Assembly (NCBI RefSeq): GCF_000717595.1
Contig: NZ_JNZO01000002.1
Span: forward strand, 186,001 to 250,000
DNA length: 64,000 nt
Source: Streptomyces flavochromogenes
GTDB lineage: Bacteria; Actinomycetota; Actinomycetes; Streptomycetales; Streptomycetaceae
Direction of reading: 5' to 3'
A program made the translations under genes and the position numbers. Below, in pieces: positions 27,244 to 37,300 of the stretch (the first letter of the stretch is position 1; each line of letters begins with the position of its first letter). Under the pieces are notes generated by a model that saw nothing but the letters and a program-made list of their open reading frames with translations, was not told the origin of the DNA and did no database searches.

Positions 27244-27480
27244 TCAGAAGGGATGGGTGTTGATCATGATCTGGGAGACGAGGGCGTCCAGGTCGAGGTG
27301 CTCGCTCTCCCGGCCGCGGGCCAATGCGTTCGGTCCAGCGCAGGAAGGCGGTGACGTCCGACCTCCAGGCACGGAGCGGGGCGGTGCATCCTCGTCCGCG
27401 GCGCCGGCAAGCGAGAGGTGGACACGGCCCCAGTCGTCGCCGCGGCCGGGGAGACCGAGAGACCGATAGGTCGTCCGCGT
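27244..27480 (-). pseudogene. Possible frameshifted small gene of unknown family
   Basis: Protein-like segments occur in two minus-strand frames. LGLPGRGDDWGRVHLSLAGA and the terminal ESEHLDLDALVSQIMINTHP are in one frame; SDVTAFLRWTERIGPRP between them is in another. Joining them needs two frameshifts. The family was not recognised. Low confidence; it may also be coincidence. Confidence 0.3.
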
Positions 27481-27836
27481 CGTTCGTTCCTCGACTCCAG
27501 CCGTGAGGACGGTGCGCGAGAGGCGAGGGATGCCGGCGAGCCGGTGTGACCGGCGAGACAGACCGTGCGCGGGGTCCTCGGCCGCCTGACGCTCCTCACC
27601 CATGTCCCAGCCTGCGGCAGGATGCTGTCCGCACGCCACCGCAACGGGTGATGGGAGCTCGCTCCTCGGCAGAGACGTCCTTCTCGCTGCCTTTCCGATG
27701 GCGCAACAGCACTTCCTCCGTGGGGACCAGTTGGCGACCACACGGTGTGCGCGGTGGCGAAGGGCCTGGGTGTTCTCACACAACTCGCGGCCAGAATTCG
27801 TCCGTTATGTCATGACAATCCCCATGACCCCTACTC

Positions 27837-27920
27837 CTGGGGGTCAAGGGGGCGCAGGTTCGAATCCTGTCGTCCCGACTTTTCGAAGTCGCAGGTCAGG
27901 GGCCATTTCAGAGTAATCCG
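27837..27920 (+). repeat. Right direct repeat (attR-like): partial tRNA-Pro 3' end
   Basis: CTGGGGGTCAAGG through CGTCCCGA (27837-27878) repeats the tRNA 3' half with two substitutions. The 5' half of a tRNA is absent, so this is not a functional gene. Confidence 0.65.
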
Positions 27921-27932
27921 AAACGGCCCCTG
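27897..27932 (+). terminator. Second copy of the tRNA-Pro-type terminator hairpin
   Basis: Arms 27897-27912 and 27917-27932 pair around GTAA with two A:C mismatches. Several base pairs differ from the 23490 copy by compensating changes, so the hairpin rather than the sequence was conserved. No long T-run follows. Confidence 0.55.
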
Positions 27933-28094
27933 ACTCGTTTCCGGGGACCAGTGGGGGTCGGCGCCCCTGACCGACCGGAGCGCGCTGTCACGGGGTGACG
28001 TTGCGCTTCGGGGGGTCGTGGCCGTCGGTGCCGCCCGGTCCTGCTCCGTCGCGGCGCGTGCGCGCTGGTCGATCGCGGCGTGTGACCCGTGGGG

Positions 28095-29045
28095 TCAGGG
28101 CTTCGGGACGGTGTTGATGTAGCCGGCGCCGGTGCTGTGGAAGCCGTCCACCGTCTTCTGGACGTCCGCCGTGGAGACGGCCTCGTCGGCCTTGTAGTAG
28201 ACCCAGTCGACCTTCATGTCCCAGGTGCGCGGGCCACCGGTGAAGGGGAGGTCGATGAGCCAGTTGCTGAAGTGGATGTCCATCTGCTCGCGCGGGACGT
28301 ACTTGCCGGAGCTGGTGAAGAGCTCCTTGCCGTCGAGGGAGTAGGTGACCTTTCCGTCCATGGCGGTGATCATCATGGTGTGCCAGCCCTCTAGGCGCCG
28401 CTTGAGGGTGTTGTGGACCCGGTCCGGCGGGTCGGCCTTGTACCAGCTGACGTTGTCGAGCTGCGGACCCACGGAACCCCAGCCGCCGTTCGGCAGGTAC
28501 TCGAAGTCGAGTTCGCTGTAGTTCTCCGAGGAGTCCGAGGAGGAGATCGGGAAGAAGGTCTGGACGACGTGGTCTCCGTCGCGTCCCTGCGTGGGCTTGT
28601 CGCTGAGGTGGACCCGGGCGGCGAAGGTTCCCGTGAAGAAGTTCCGGCTCGTGGTGTGCACCTCGGCCTGCGTGGTGCCCTGCTCGGTGCCGTCGGTGGA
28701 GGAGCGCAGGCGTAGCACCCTGCCCCCCTCGGCCGTCGGGTCGGAGGGGAAGGCGGCGCCGTCGGCGCTCCAGGTGTCCTTGATCCCCGGGCCGCCCCCG
28801 CCGGTACGGATCTCCCAGCCGTGCGCAGCGAGGGAAGGGTCGTCGGCGCCGGTGTAGTCGAAGTCGTCGAACAGCGTTCCCGGCGGTCCGGTGGGCGTCG
28901 GCGAGGCTTCCGGTGCGGGCCCGGCGGCGTCGGCGCTCCCTCCGGTCGCGGGGTCGGCGGAGCACGCGGCGAGTACGCACAGGAGGGCGGGCAGCGTGAG
29001 CGCGGTCCACGCTCGGCGACGAGAGGTGCGGCGGGGCTGGCTCAC
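28095..29045 (-). CDS. GH16-family secreted glycoside hydrolase, lipoprotein
   Basis: 316 residues; GTG at 29045 with AAGGAG upstream. The N-terminus has a twin-Arg-like basic run, a hydrophobic segment and a lipobox LAAC (about residue 27), so it is membrane-anchored outside the cell. The beta-jellyroll carries the GH16 catalytic signature ELDFE (E-x-D-x-E) followed by YLPNGGWG. IRTGGGGPG and WHTMMITAMDGKVTYSLDG fit the fold. Likely an endo-acting beta-glucanase or related polysaccharide hydrolase. It is divergent from the polysaccharide synthase cluster, which suggests a role in remodelling that polymer or a cell-wall glycan. Confidence 0.85.
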   Translation of the reverse strand: MSQPRRTSRRRAWTALTLPALLCVLAACSADPATGGSADAAGPAPEASPTPTGPPGTLFDDFDYTGADDPSLAAHGWEIRTGGGGPGIKDTWSADGAAFPSDPTAEGGRVLRLRSSTDGTEQGTTQAEVHTTSRNFFTGTFAARVHLSDKPTQGRDGDHVVQTFFPISSSDSSENYSELDFEYLPNGGWGSVGPQLDNVSWYKADPPDRVHNTLKRRLEGWHTMMITAMDGKVTYSLDGKELFTSSGKYVPREQMDIHFSNWLIDLPFTGGPRTWDMKVDWVYYKADEAVSTADVQKTVDGFHSTGAGYINTVPKP

Positions 29046-29337
29046 ACGGGCTCCTTGGGGCGTAGAGGCGGTGACTGGACACGCCCTTGCATGCGGATCG
29101 ATCGCCGATCGCATGAATCGAGCGGTCATCCTAGCGAAGGTTTCAAGCCATCCCGCCCCGTGTTCGCGACCCGGCCATCCCAGGTCCGGGAGGCGTCCGT
29201 TGACATACCGATCCGGTCACGACATCCGATCGGATCATGTCAAATACGCACATCGCGCACCAATCGATTCCGGTCATGCGCTACGGTCCGCTCTACGCTT
29301 CAGCGGTCTCCACACCCTGCACAAAAAGGCCACAACA

Positions 29338-29631
29338 ATGCGCCAAGTCGCCACATCCTTCGGGCGCGGGTCGGTCCACTCGGTACAGCCCGGTGTGGCC
29401 GAATCCCGTCAGGTGGAGTCTGCTCCGGCACCGGTGTTCGTCGACCAGTCGGGTCTGCGCAGCCGTCACCTGCGGCGCTTCGGCTGGCCGGTCTCCGTGG
29501 TCGGCGCGATCCTGGCGGCCGCCATGGGCGGCAGCCTGATCGGGATGCAGTCGGACGCCCCGGCGATGGAGATACCGCCGAAACCCTCGTACTTGCCCGC
29601 CAAGGGGCCCTTGTCGCCCTCCTGGCCCTAG
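29338..29631 (+). CDS. Small single-pass membrane protein upstream of the MatB-type synthase
   Basis: 97 residues, ATG at 29338 with an AAAAAGG site. A hydrophilic N-terminal half is followed by one TM helix (about 50-70; WPVSVVGAILAAAMGGSLIG) and a short Pro-rich tail. No family is recognised. Its place directly before the deacetylase-glycosyltransferase gene resembles the two-gene mat locus of other streptomycetes. I am not certain it corresponds to MatA. Confidence 0.65.
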   Translation: MRQVATSFGRGSVHSVQPGVAESRQVESAPAPVFVDQSGLRSRHLRRFGWPVSVVGAILAAAMGGSLIGMQSDAPAMEIPPKPSYLPAKGPLSPSWP

Positions 29632-29791
29632 CGGGCGCGCGGTCTGCGACACCGCGACCGAAGTGTCCGGCCGTGACGCCGAACATCGCGACATTTCCTG
29701 ACCTGCAGCGGCCGTCGTGCCGCCCACAGCAACGCCTGCGGGCCGGCCGAGCGTGCCTGATCGTCCGCACCACCCATCTCCAGGAGCGCCC

Positions 29792-31942
29792 TTGTCCCGC
29801 CACCAGCGTCGTCGGCAGTCCCTGCTGAGACCGCGCCGACTGGCCGCGCCGCCGCTGCGCTTCTTCATGCCGCTGTCCCTGCTGGCCTGTCTGCTCGCGC
29901 TCCTCGTCCTCCGCGGCCTCGCCACCAACGAGGCGTTCCACGACACCCGGATCGCGACCTCGGTCGACAAGACGACCGTGCCGGAGAACCTGCTCAAGGG
30001 CGGCCCGGTCATCGACGCGCGCGGCGACAAGAACGAGCGCCCCGTGAGCTATCGGATCCCCGACCGCACCGTGGTCCTGAGCTTCGACGACGGCCCCTCG
30101 CCGGAGTGGACCCCGAAGATCCTGGAGGTGCTCGCGGCCCACGACATCCGCGCGGACTTCTTCGTGACCGGAGCGATGACCACGCGCCACCCGGAGCTCA
30201 TCCGGCAGATCGTCGCGGCCGGCCACGAGATCGGCGTGCACAGCTTCACCCACCCCGATCTGGTGTACCAGTCCGAAGCCCGGATCAGCTGGGAGCTGGC
30301 GCAGACGCAGCTGGCGCTGGCCGGCGTCGCGGGCGTCCACAGCGCGCTGTTCCGCCCGCCGTACTCCTCCGACGCCTCGGCGCTCGACGACTGGAACTAC
30401 CCGGTGATCAAGTACGTGGGTTCCCACGGCTACCTCACCGCGTTCATCGACCGCGACACCCACGACTGGAAGCGTCCCGGCGTCGACGCGATCGTCGAGG
30501 CGGCGATGCCGCGCAAGCCCGGCGCGGGCGAGCTGATCCTGCTGCACGACGCGGGTGGCGACCGTACCGAGACCATCGCCGCACTCGAACAGATCATCGT
30601 GAAGCTGCAGGGCGAGGGGTACCGCTTCGCCACCGTCTCCGAGGCGCTCGGCGCCACCAACGCCACCGTGCCGGTGCACGGCTACCAGCTGTGGGCGGGC
30701 AAGTGCTTCATCTGGGCCAGCGAGGCCGCCGTGCTCACCCTGCCGGTGCTGGTCGCGCTGCTGGCCGTCGTCGGCTTCCTCAACTTCGGCCGGTTCGCGC
30801 TGATGCTCGTCCTCGCGCCGCTCCATGCCCGGCGCTCCCGGAAGAGGGGCGGGTGGGGACCACCCGTCACCGAGCCGGTCACCGTCCTCGTCCCGGCCTA
30901 CAACGAGCGCGAGTGCATCGCGAACACCCTCAACTCCCTGATCGCCAGTGACCATCCGATCGAAGTGATCGTCATCGACGACGGCTCGACGGACGGCACC
31001 GCGGACATCGTCGAGGCGATGAACCTGCCGTTCGTCCGGCTGATCCGCAAGGCCAACGGCGGCAAGTCCAGCGCGCTCAACACCGGCATAGCGGCCGCGT
31101 CGCACGACATCATCGTGATGATGGACGGCGACACCGTCTTCGAGCCGTCCACCGTGCGCGAGCTGGTCCAGCCCTTCGGCGACCGGGGGATCGGCGCGGT
31201 CGCGGGCAACGCCAAGGTCGGCAACCGCGACAGCCTGATCGGCGCCTGGCAGCACATCGAGTACGTCCTCGGCCACAACCTGGACCGCCGGATGTACGAC
31301 ATGCTCAACGTCATCCCGACCATCCCCGGCGCGGTCGGCGCCTTCCGCAAGGAGGCCCTGCGGCGGGTCGGCGGGATGAGCGACGACACCCTCGCCGAGG
31401 ACACCGACATCACCATGGCGGTGCTCTGCGACGGCTGGCGGATCGTCTACGCCGAGCACGCCCGCGCCTGGACCGAGGCCCCCGCCAGCATCCAGCAGCT
31501 CTGGTCCCAGCGGTACCGCTGGAGCTACGGCAGCATGCAGGCGATGTGGAAGCACCGCCGCGCCGTGACCTCCCGGGGTCCGGCCGGGCGCTTCGGCCGG
31601 ATCGGGCTGCCCCTCGTCGTGCTGTTCGGCGTGGTCGCCCCGTTGCTCGCCCCGCTGGTCGACATGTTCCTGCTGTACGGCGTGCTGTTCGCGGACGCCC
31701 CGATCACCCTCGCCAGCTGGGGCGGCTTCATCCTGCTCCAGGCCGTGCTGTCCTGGTACGCCTTCCGGCTCGACGGCGAGAAGCCCCTGCATCTGATCAG
31801 CCTGCCGATCCAGCAACTGGTCTACCGGCAGCTGATGTACATCGTCCTGCTGCAGTCCACGATCACGGCGCTGACCGGTGGTCGACTGCGCTGGCAGAAG
31901 CTCCGGCGCACCGGCGAGGTCGCCGCACCGGTGGAGGCCTGA
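29792..31942 (+). CDS. matB: Bifunctional polysaccharide deacetylase / family-2 glycosyltransferase (MatB-like)
   Basis: 716 residues from a TTG at 29792 behind CAGGAG; an upstream ATG reading lacks such a site. One TM helix (about 22-42) leads to a NodB deacetylase domain: Asp99-Asp100 in LSFDDGPSPEW, His150 and His154 in HSFTHPD, RPPYSSD and a late LHDAGG. After TM segments near 310-345 comes a processive GT2 domain: VPAYNERECI, DDGST, MDGDT (Asp445/Asp447), EDTD (536-539) and QRYRW (573-577), then TM helices 600-690. This fusion is characteristic of Streptomyces MatB, which makes a poly-N-acetylglucosamine-type adhesive exopolysaccharide that glues hyphae into pellets. The acyltransferase gene follows after 2 bp. 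Confidence 0.88.
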   Translation: MSRHQRRRQSLLRPRRLAAPPLRFFMPLSLLACLLALLVLRGLATNEAFHDTRIATSVDKTTVPENLLKGGPVIDARGDKNERPVSYRIPDRTVVLSFDDGPSPEWTPKILEVLAAHDIRADFFVTGAMTTRHPELIRQIVAAGHEIGVHSFTHPDLVYQSEARISWELAQTQLALAGVAGVHSALFRPPYSSDASALDDWNYPVIKYVGSHGYLTAFIDRDTHDWKRPGVDAIVEAAMPRKPGAGELILLHDAGGDRTETIAALEQIIVKLQGEGYRFATVSEALGATNATVPVHGYQLWAGKCFIWASEAAVLTLPVLVALLAVVGFLNFGRFALMLVLAPLHARRSRKRGGWGPPVTEPVTVLVPAYNERECIANTLNSLIASDHPIEVIVIDDGSTDGTADIVEAMNLPFVRLIRKANGGKSSALNTGIAAASHDIIVMMDGDTVFEPSTVRELVQPFGDRGIGAVAGNAKVGNRDSLIGAWQHIEYVLGHNLDRRMYDMLNVIPTIPGAVGAFRKEALRRVGGMSDDTLAEDTDITMAVLCDGWRIVYAEHARAWTEAPASIQQLWSQRYRWSYGSMQAMWKHRRAVTSRGPAGRFGRIGLPLVVLFGVVAPLLAPLVDMFLLYGVLFADAPITLASWGGFILLQAVLSWYAFRLDGEKPLHLISLPIQQLVYRQLMYIVLLQSTITALTGGRLRWQKLRRTGEVAAPVEA

Positions 31943-31944
31943 CC

Positions 31945-33204
31945 ATGACCGCATCCTTCGAGTTCGGGGGAACCCAGGACACCGTCCGGCTCAGGATCCC
32001 CGCCGCTCTGCGTCGGGAGCTCCAGCCGGAGGCGGAGCCGTCGACGCCGGCCCCGCGCAAGGGCGGCCGGGACCGCTATCTCGACCTGCTGCGCGCGCTG
32101 GCGCTGGTCCGTGTGGTGATCTACCACAACTTCGGCTGGTTCTGGCTGCCCGTCGTCTTCCCGTCGATGGGCGTGATGTTCGCGCTGGCCGGGTCGCTGA
32201 TGGCACGCTCGCTCAGCCGTCCCGCCCTGGGCGTCATCCGGGGCCGTATGCGCCGGTTGCTGCCGCCGATGTGGCTGTTCGGCGCGGTCATCCTCACCCT
32301 GGAGATCGCCGATGGCTGGGGGCCCGAGGCCGAGGGGCATCCCGACTGGTGGTGGGGCAAGCTGCTGTTCTGGCTCGTGCCGCTGAGCACTCCGCCGTAC
32401 GCCGAATCGCTGAACGGTTTCGACCATCTCGTGGGGCCCGGCTGGGCGGTGCAGGTCGTCGTCCCGCTCTGGTACCTCCGCGCGTACCTCTGGTACGTCC
32501 TGCTCTCACCGTTGATGCTGTGGGCGCTGCGGCGGATGCCGGTGGTCACGCTGTCCGTGCCGCTCGTGGTGACGGTCGTGTTGAACACGTTCTTCATCGA
32601 CCAGGAGTTCCTCTACGGCCGCGTCTGGGAGAACCTCAGTGACTTCGCCATGTTCGGCTCCTGCTGGATCCTCGGCATGGCCCACCAGGAGGGCCTGCTC
32701 AAGAGGATCCCGCAGTACGTCGTGCCGTCCGTCGCGCCGCTGATCATGGTGGCCGGCTGGTGGTACCTGCAGACCCGGCCGGTCGATCCGACCGTGCACA
32801 CCGACATCGAGAGCTGGCCGATCGCCCAGGCGCTGTGGTCCTTCGGCTTCGTCGCGATCCTGCTCCACGTCAGCCCCTCCTGGGAGCAGTGGCCCCGGCC
32901 GCTGGAACGCTGGAACGGCCTGATCAGCCTGCTCAACTCGCGCGCGGTCAGCGTCTACCTCTGGCACCAGGTCGCGTTGGTGGCCGCCATCCCGCTGATC
33001 GACCCCCTCTGGTCCGTCGGCTTCTTCTACGCGCACTTCCAGTGGCTGCTGATGAGCCAGTGGTTCCCGCTGCTGGTGGCGGTCCCCCTGACCGGACTAC
33101 TGGTGCTGACCTTCGGCTGGATCGAGGACGTGGCCGCGAAGCGCCCGCCACGGCTCTTCCCGTACCCGCGCCGCGTACGGGGCAGGCGCCGGGCCGGTGC
33201 CTGA
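31945..33204 (+). CDS. Membrane acyltransferase (acyltransferase-3 family)
   Basis: 419 residues, about ten TM helices. RYLDLLRALALVRVVIYHNF has the family's R-x10-H-type arrangement (Arg-rich start, His in the first helix). MFALAGSLMARSL and RRLLPPMWL follow, and the C-terminal VSVYLWHQVALV is typical. It starts 2 bp after the synthase stop, so it is almost certainly translated with it. Inference: O-acylation of the exported polysaccharide. A bidirectional hairpin at 33236 follows the gene. Confidence 0.85.
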   Translation: MTASFEFGGTQDTVRLRIPAALRRELQPEAEPSTPAPRKGGRDRYLDLLRALALVRVVIYHNFGWFWLPVVFPSMGVMFALAGSLMARSLSRPALGVIRGRMRRLLPPMWLFGAVILTLEIADGWGPEAEGHPDWWWGKLLFWLVPLSTPPYAESLNGFDHLVGPGWAVQVVVPLWYLRAYLWYVLLSPLMLWALRRMPVVTLSVPLVVTVVLNTFFIDQEFLYGRVWENLSDFAMFGSCWILGMAHQEGLLKRIPQYVVPSVAPLIMVAGWWYLQTRPVDPTVHTDIESWPIAQALWSFGFVAILLHVSPSWEQWPRPLERWNGLISLLNSRAVSVYLWHQVALVAAIPLIDPLWSVGFFYAHFQWLLMSQWFPLLVAVPLTGLLVLTFGWIEDVAAKRPPRLFPYPRRVRGRRRAGA

Positions 33205-33235
33205 CGCCCGTCCGCACCGCGGACGTGCGGGGACG

Positions 33236-33277
33236 GCACTGACCCGCGCCACCGATCCCGGTGCCGCGGGTCAGTGC
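33236..33277. terminator. Bidirectional hairpin terminator
   Basis: A perfect 13-bp stem (33236-33248 GCACTGACCCGCG with 33265-33277) sits between the convergent acyltransferase and DUF1963-like genes, 32 bp past the acyltransferase stop. The right arm ends 8 bp before the DUF1963-like stop. Confidence 0.7.
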
Positions 33278-33284
33278 GGGGCGC

Positions 33285-34367
33285 CTACTGGAAGCTGAGC
33301 CGGTGCGGGTGTCGCGGGTCGGTGGGGCAGGTGTGAACGCGCATCAGGCCGCGGCCGAGGTAGACGCCGACCGGGTCGATCACGTCCGGGTCGTCGGTCG
33401 CCTCGCGGTCCTCGAGCGGAAGCCAGCTTCTCGAAGCGCCGTCGCACTCCCACTTGTCGACCGTGAGCAGGGGAGGCATCGGCGTGCCGCAGGCCGCGCA
33501 GTCGACCGGCGCGGGATCGGTGAGGTGCCAGGACGCGAAGCCGCCCGCCTTCCAGCCCGGGGCGATGGACAGGTCGCTCATGTAGTCGACCTCGTCCTCC
33601 TCCTCCGACCGTGCCCCGGCCATCGCGGCCTCGTACTCCTCGTAGGTGTCGTAGCTCTGCGGCTCGGAGGAGTCGTAGGCGTCCTCGTCGTCCTCCTCGT
33701 CCAGCAGGCCCTCCTCCCATTCGGCGACGGCGTCCTGGAGTTCTTCGCTCAGCAGACCCAGGTACTCGTGCTCGACGACCTGTTCGGGGTGCAGGACGCA
33801 CTGGGTGGGCACGCATTCCTCGCGGCCGGCCACCGGGGGCTCGGGCTGGTGCGTCAGGACCTCGCCGACGTCCTGCGAGCGCCGCCACTTCAGCACGACG
33901 TCGACGGTGCGGTCGGGGCCGTGGACCTCGAAGGGGCACCAGAACACCTGGAGCAGGTCATGGCCTTCCGGGCCGACGAGGTCCGGGATGTCCCGCGTGT
34001 ACAGCTGGGCCACGGCAAGCAGCGGAAGCGGATCCTCGTCCCGGAGGTCCGGGGCGTGCTGCCCCGGAGCGATGGCGTCGAGGACCCGCCGCTCCTCCTC
34101 GGAGAGGTCGCGTCCTCGCGCCTCCGCGAGGATGCGCCGCTTGAGCCGCACGTCGTCCAGCCGATGGCCGGTGCCCTTGGCGTGCACCGCCGTGCACACC
34201 GGCCACGGCTCGTCGGCCGGCCACAGCAGCGGTCCCGCCAGTGAGTTCTCCTCGGCCTTCGCCACACCATGGCGGGGGTGCAGGCGCGTGGCCGTACGCC
34301 GGTGGGCGGAGAGGGCGGGGAAAACGGCTTCGACATCGACGGGTCGCGGGGGTGTGGTGCGGGTCAT
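33285..34367 (-). CDS. Acidic DUF1963/YwqG-like protein, candidate immunity factor for the Rhs toxin
   Basis: 360 residues. The ATG at 34367 has GGAGG seven bases upstream; an ATG at 34379 is possible but lacks that site. GPLLWPADEPWPVC, LPLLAVAQLYTRDIPD and LLQVFWCPFEVH match the YwqG/DUF1963 pattern. The region about 215-265 is very acidic (EEDDEDAYDSSE and further Glu runs), and a CAACG pair may bind zinc. It lies 30 bp downstream of the Rhs toxin stop on the same strand, where immunity genes of polymorphic toxins sit. The immunity role is inference from position and acidity. Non-immunity DUF1963 proteins are also common. Confidence 0.6.
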   Translation of the reverse strand: MTRTTPPRPVDVEAVFPALSAHRRTATRLHPRHGVAKAEENSLAGPLLWPADEPWPVCTAVHAKGTGHRLDDVRLKRRILAEARGRDLSEEERRVLDAIAPGQHAPDLRDEDPLPLLAVAQLYTRDIPDLVGPEGHDLLQVFWCPFEVHGPDRTVDVVLKWRRSQDVGEVLTHQPEPPVAGREECVPTQCVLHPEQVVEHEYLGLLSEELQDAVAEWEEGLLDEEDDEDAYDSSEPQSYDTYEEYEAAMAGARSEEEDEVDYMSDLSIAPGWKAGGFASWHLTDPAPVDCAACGTPMPPLLTVDKWECDGASRSWLPLEDREATDDPDVIDPVGVYLGRGLMRVHTCPTDPRHPHRLSFQ

Positions 34368-34397
34368 GCGGTCCTCCATGACGGTTCGGCAACGATG

Positions 34398-37300
34398 CTA
34401 TATGCCGGTTCGGACATAGCCGGCGGGGTTCTCCAGGCTGTGGCTGAAGGTGAAGCCCTTGTTGCCGAAGGCCGTGAACTCCAGTCTGATCGGGATCGGG
34501 TTGGTGCCCTCGTAGATCGGCTTGATGTGGTACTGGACGACTTCCTTGTGCTTGTTGACCTGGTCGTAGATGACTTGTTCGACCTGGTCGCGCTGGTCCG
34601 GGGAGTTGGTCGGGTTGTTGGTCTGCGTCACCAGGTTGTGCCAGGCCAGCCGTCCCTTGCCCGCGCCGCCCAGTCTGTCGGCCAGCAGATGGCCGCGGGC
34701 CTCGTTGAACGCGTTGCCGTCACCGCGCCAGCCGGGGGGCCGAAGCCTGCCCGCTTCCGTCCCCTTCTTGGCGTCGATGATGTCGGGGCGCAGGCAGGCG
34801 TACACGCCTGTGGGGCGGCCGAGATGGTCGAGGCGGCCGTAGCGGATGCTGCCGTCCCAGTCGTAGGCGTCCATCTGGCAGCGCTTGGGTGCCAGACCCA
34901 GTGGGTCGGTCCATGCCCAGGGGTTGACGACGTACGTCGTGGGGTTGGGCGCCGGGGAGAGCCCGAGCGGGTCGGGGCTGGTGTAGCGGGCGGTGTCGGG
35001 ATCGTAGTGGCGGAAGTAGTTGTAGTGCAGACCGGTTTCCGTGTCCGCGTACTGGCCCGGGAAGCGCAGGGGGGTGTACGCGGTGGCGGAGGTGTTCCAC
35101 CCGGTGGTCCCCCAGCAGGTGGACCGGCTGCGCCAGGCCGTCTCTCCGGCCGGGGTGACGAGTTCGGTGGGCGTGCCGACGAGGTCCGTGACGATGGCGA
35201 AGAAGCGGGCGTCGACCTCCTGGTCGCTCAGCGCCTTGCGCTCGTACTGTGTGAGCGGGCGGTGGCCCTCGTACGCCCACGTGAGGACGGTTCCGGTGGA
35301 CTCGTCGTACTGCTCGACGAGCAGCGGCCCGTCCCAGGTGAACCGGACGGTCTCGACGACGGTGGAGCCGTCGGCAGCCATCCGGTGCTTGGCGCTGCGC
35401 CGCCCGAGCGGGTCGTAGGTGTACGTCCACAGGGTGCCGTCGGGCGTGGTGCAGGAGACCAGGCGATCCTCGGCGTCGTACGCGTACTGCCAGACGTCGG
35501 GCTTGCGGGAGATGCGGGACCGGCGGCGCATGACGACCCGGCCCGCGGCGTCGTACGCGTAGTGGACGGCGCCCGCGGAGACGAGCCGGCCGCCGTCGTA
35601 GACGCGAGAGCCGCGGGCGTCGGGGTGCCCGGCCGCGTCGGGCCAGTGGGCGGCGGTCTGGTTTCCGGCGCCGTCGTAGGCGTAGCTCTCGGCCCAGCCG
35701 GGTGCCTCCACGGTGAGGGGCCTGCCCACCGGGTCGAGCGAGATCCGCTTGTCCCGGCGCTCGGCGCCGGCCGGGCGTTCGCCGAGGGAGACCGGGTATC
35801 CGTCCGGGCGGTAGGCGTAGTCCCGTGTGCGCAGCGGACTCTCTCCGCCGGGCGCGGTCAGCGTCTGGGTGAGGGGTCTGCCGACCTGGTCCCACACGGT
35901 CGTGAGGGTCGTGGCGGAGCCGGGACCTCCCCAGGATCGGGTCAGCTCCCGGCCGAGTCCGTCATGGGTGAAGTCGAGGGCGTGGCCGCCGATCGTCAGG
36001 GACGTGCGGTGGCCTGACACGTCGTAGGACAGTCTGGTGACGACGCCGGTGGGTGTGGTGCTCGACGTGCGCTGGCCGACCAGGTCGTAGGTGTGGCGGA
36101 GGGTGCGGCCGTCGAGCGTCTCGGCGACGAGCCGGCCCATGACGTCCCGCTCCATCGTCAGGGTGGAGGCGGCGGTCCTGGCCTCGGTCAGGGCTCCGGC
36201 GCGGTCGTAGGCGTACCGGGTCACGCTCCCGTCCGCGTCGCGGGCGACCATGCGGTCCATGGCGTCCCAGGAATAGGTGACGGTCCGGCCGAGCGGGGTG
36301 GTCCGCTCGGTCAGGCGGTTGGCCGCGTCGTACGCGTAGTGGGTGGAGCGGCCCTCGAAGTCCGTCTCCACGACGAGCCGTCCGGCCGCGTCGTAGCCGT
36401 ACTGCCAGGTCTGGCCGAGCGGGTTGGTCACCTGGGCGAGGCGGAGTTCTGTGTCGTAGCGCAGCTGCTGGCGGGCGCCGTCGGGCGCGATGCGGGCGAG
36501 CGGCTTGTCGAAGGGGCCGTACTCGGTCGCCCAGCGTCCTCCCGCGGCGTCGCCGTACGTCAGGCAGTTGCCCTCCGGGTCGTAGGCCCAGGTCTCGCGG
36601 CTGCCGTCGGCGCCGGTGCGGGCCAGGAGCCGGTCGTCCGCGTCCCACTCGAACGTCTCCGCCGCGCCGAGCGGGTCGGTGACGCGGGTGGGCCGGCCGC
36701 GGTGATCGCGTTCGACGCGGGTGACTCCGCCGTCGGGGTGGGTGATGCCCACGGGCAGCCCGGCCCGGTCGGAGCGGATCGCGGTCGTGTCCCCCAGCGG
36801 ATCGGTGACGGTCGCGACCGCTCCGGTGCGATCGTGGGTGAACCGGGTGAGCGCCCCGTCCGGGCCCTGGGTGCCGGTGCAGTTGCCGCGGTCGTCGAAG
36901 GTCTGCCGCCATACGGCGCCGTCGACGGTGGTCACCTCCACCGGAAGGTTGCGGTCGTCGTAGCGGGCGGTGGCGGTGCTGCCGTCGGGCAGCAGGACGG
37001 TGGTGAGGTTGCCGGCGTCGTCCCAGGTGAGCTCGGTGGTGTGGCCGAGCGGGTCGGTGCGGGTGAGGGGGCAGTCGTAGGCGTCCCAGGACAGGTGGGT
37101 GGTGTGGCCGAGCGGGTCGGTCTCGGCGACGACCTGGAGCCGGTCGTTGAGGTGCAGGAGCGTCGTGGCGCCGGTGGAGTCGGTGTACCGGGTGATGTGG
37201 TGCCCGGTCTCGGGGTGCGTGCCGTAGGAGAAGTGCGAGGAGAGGATGCCGTCGGGTCCGAGCGTGCGGGACACCCGGCCCTCGGCGTCGTACACGTACC

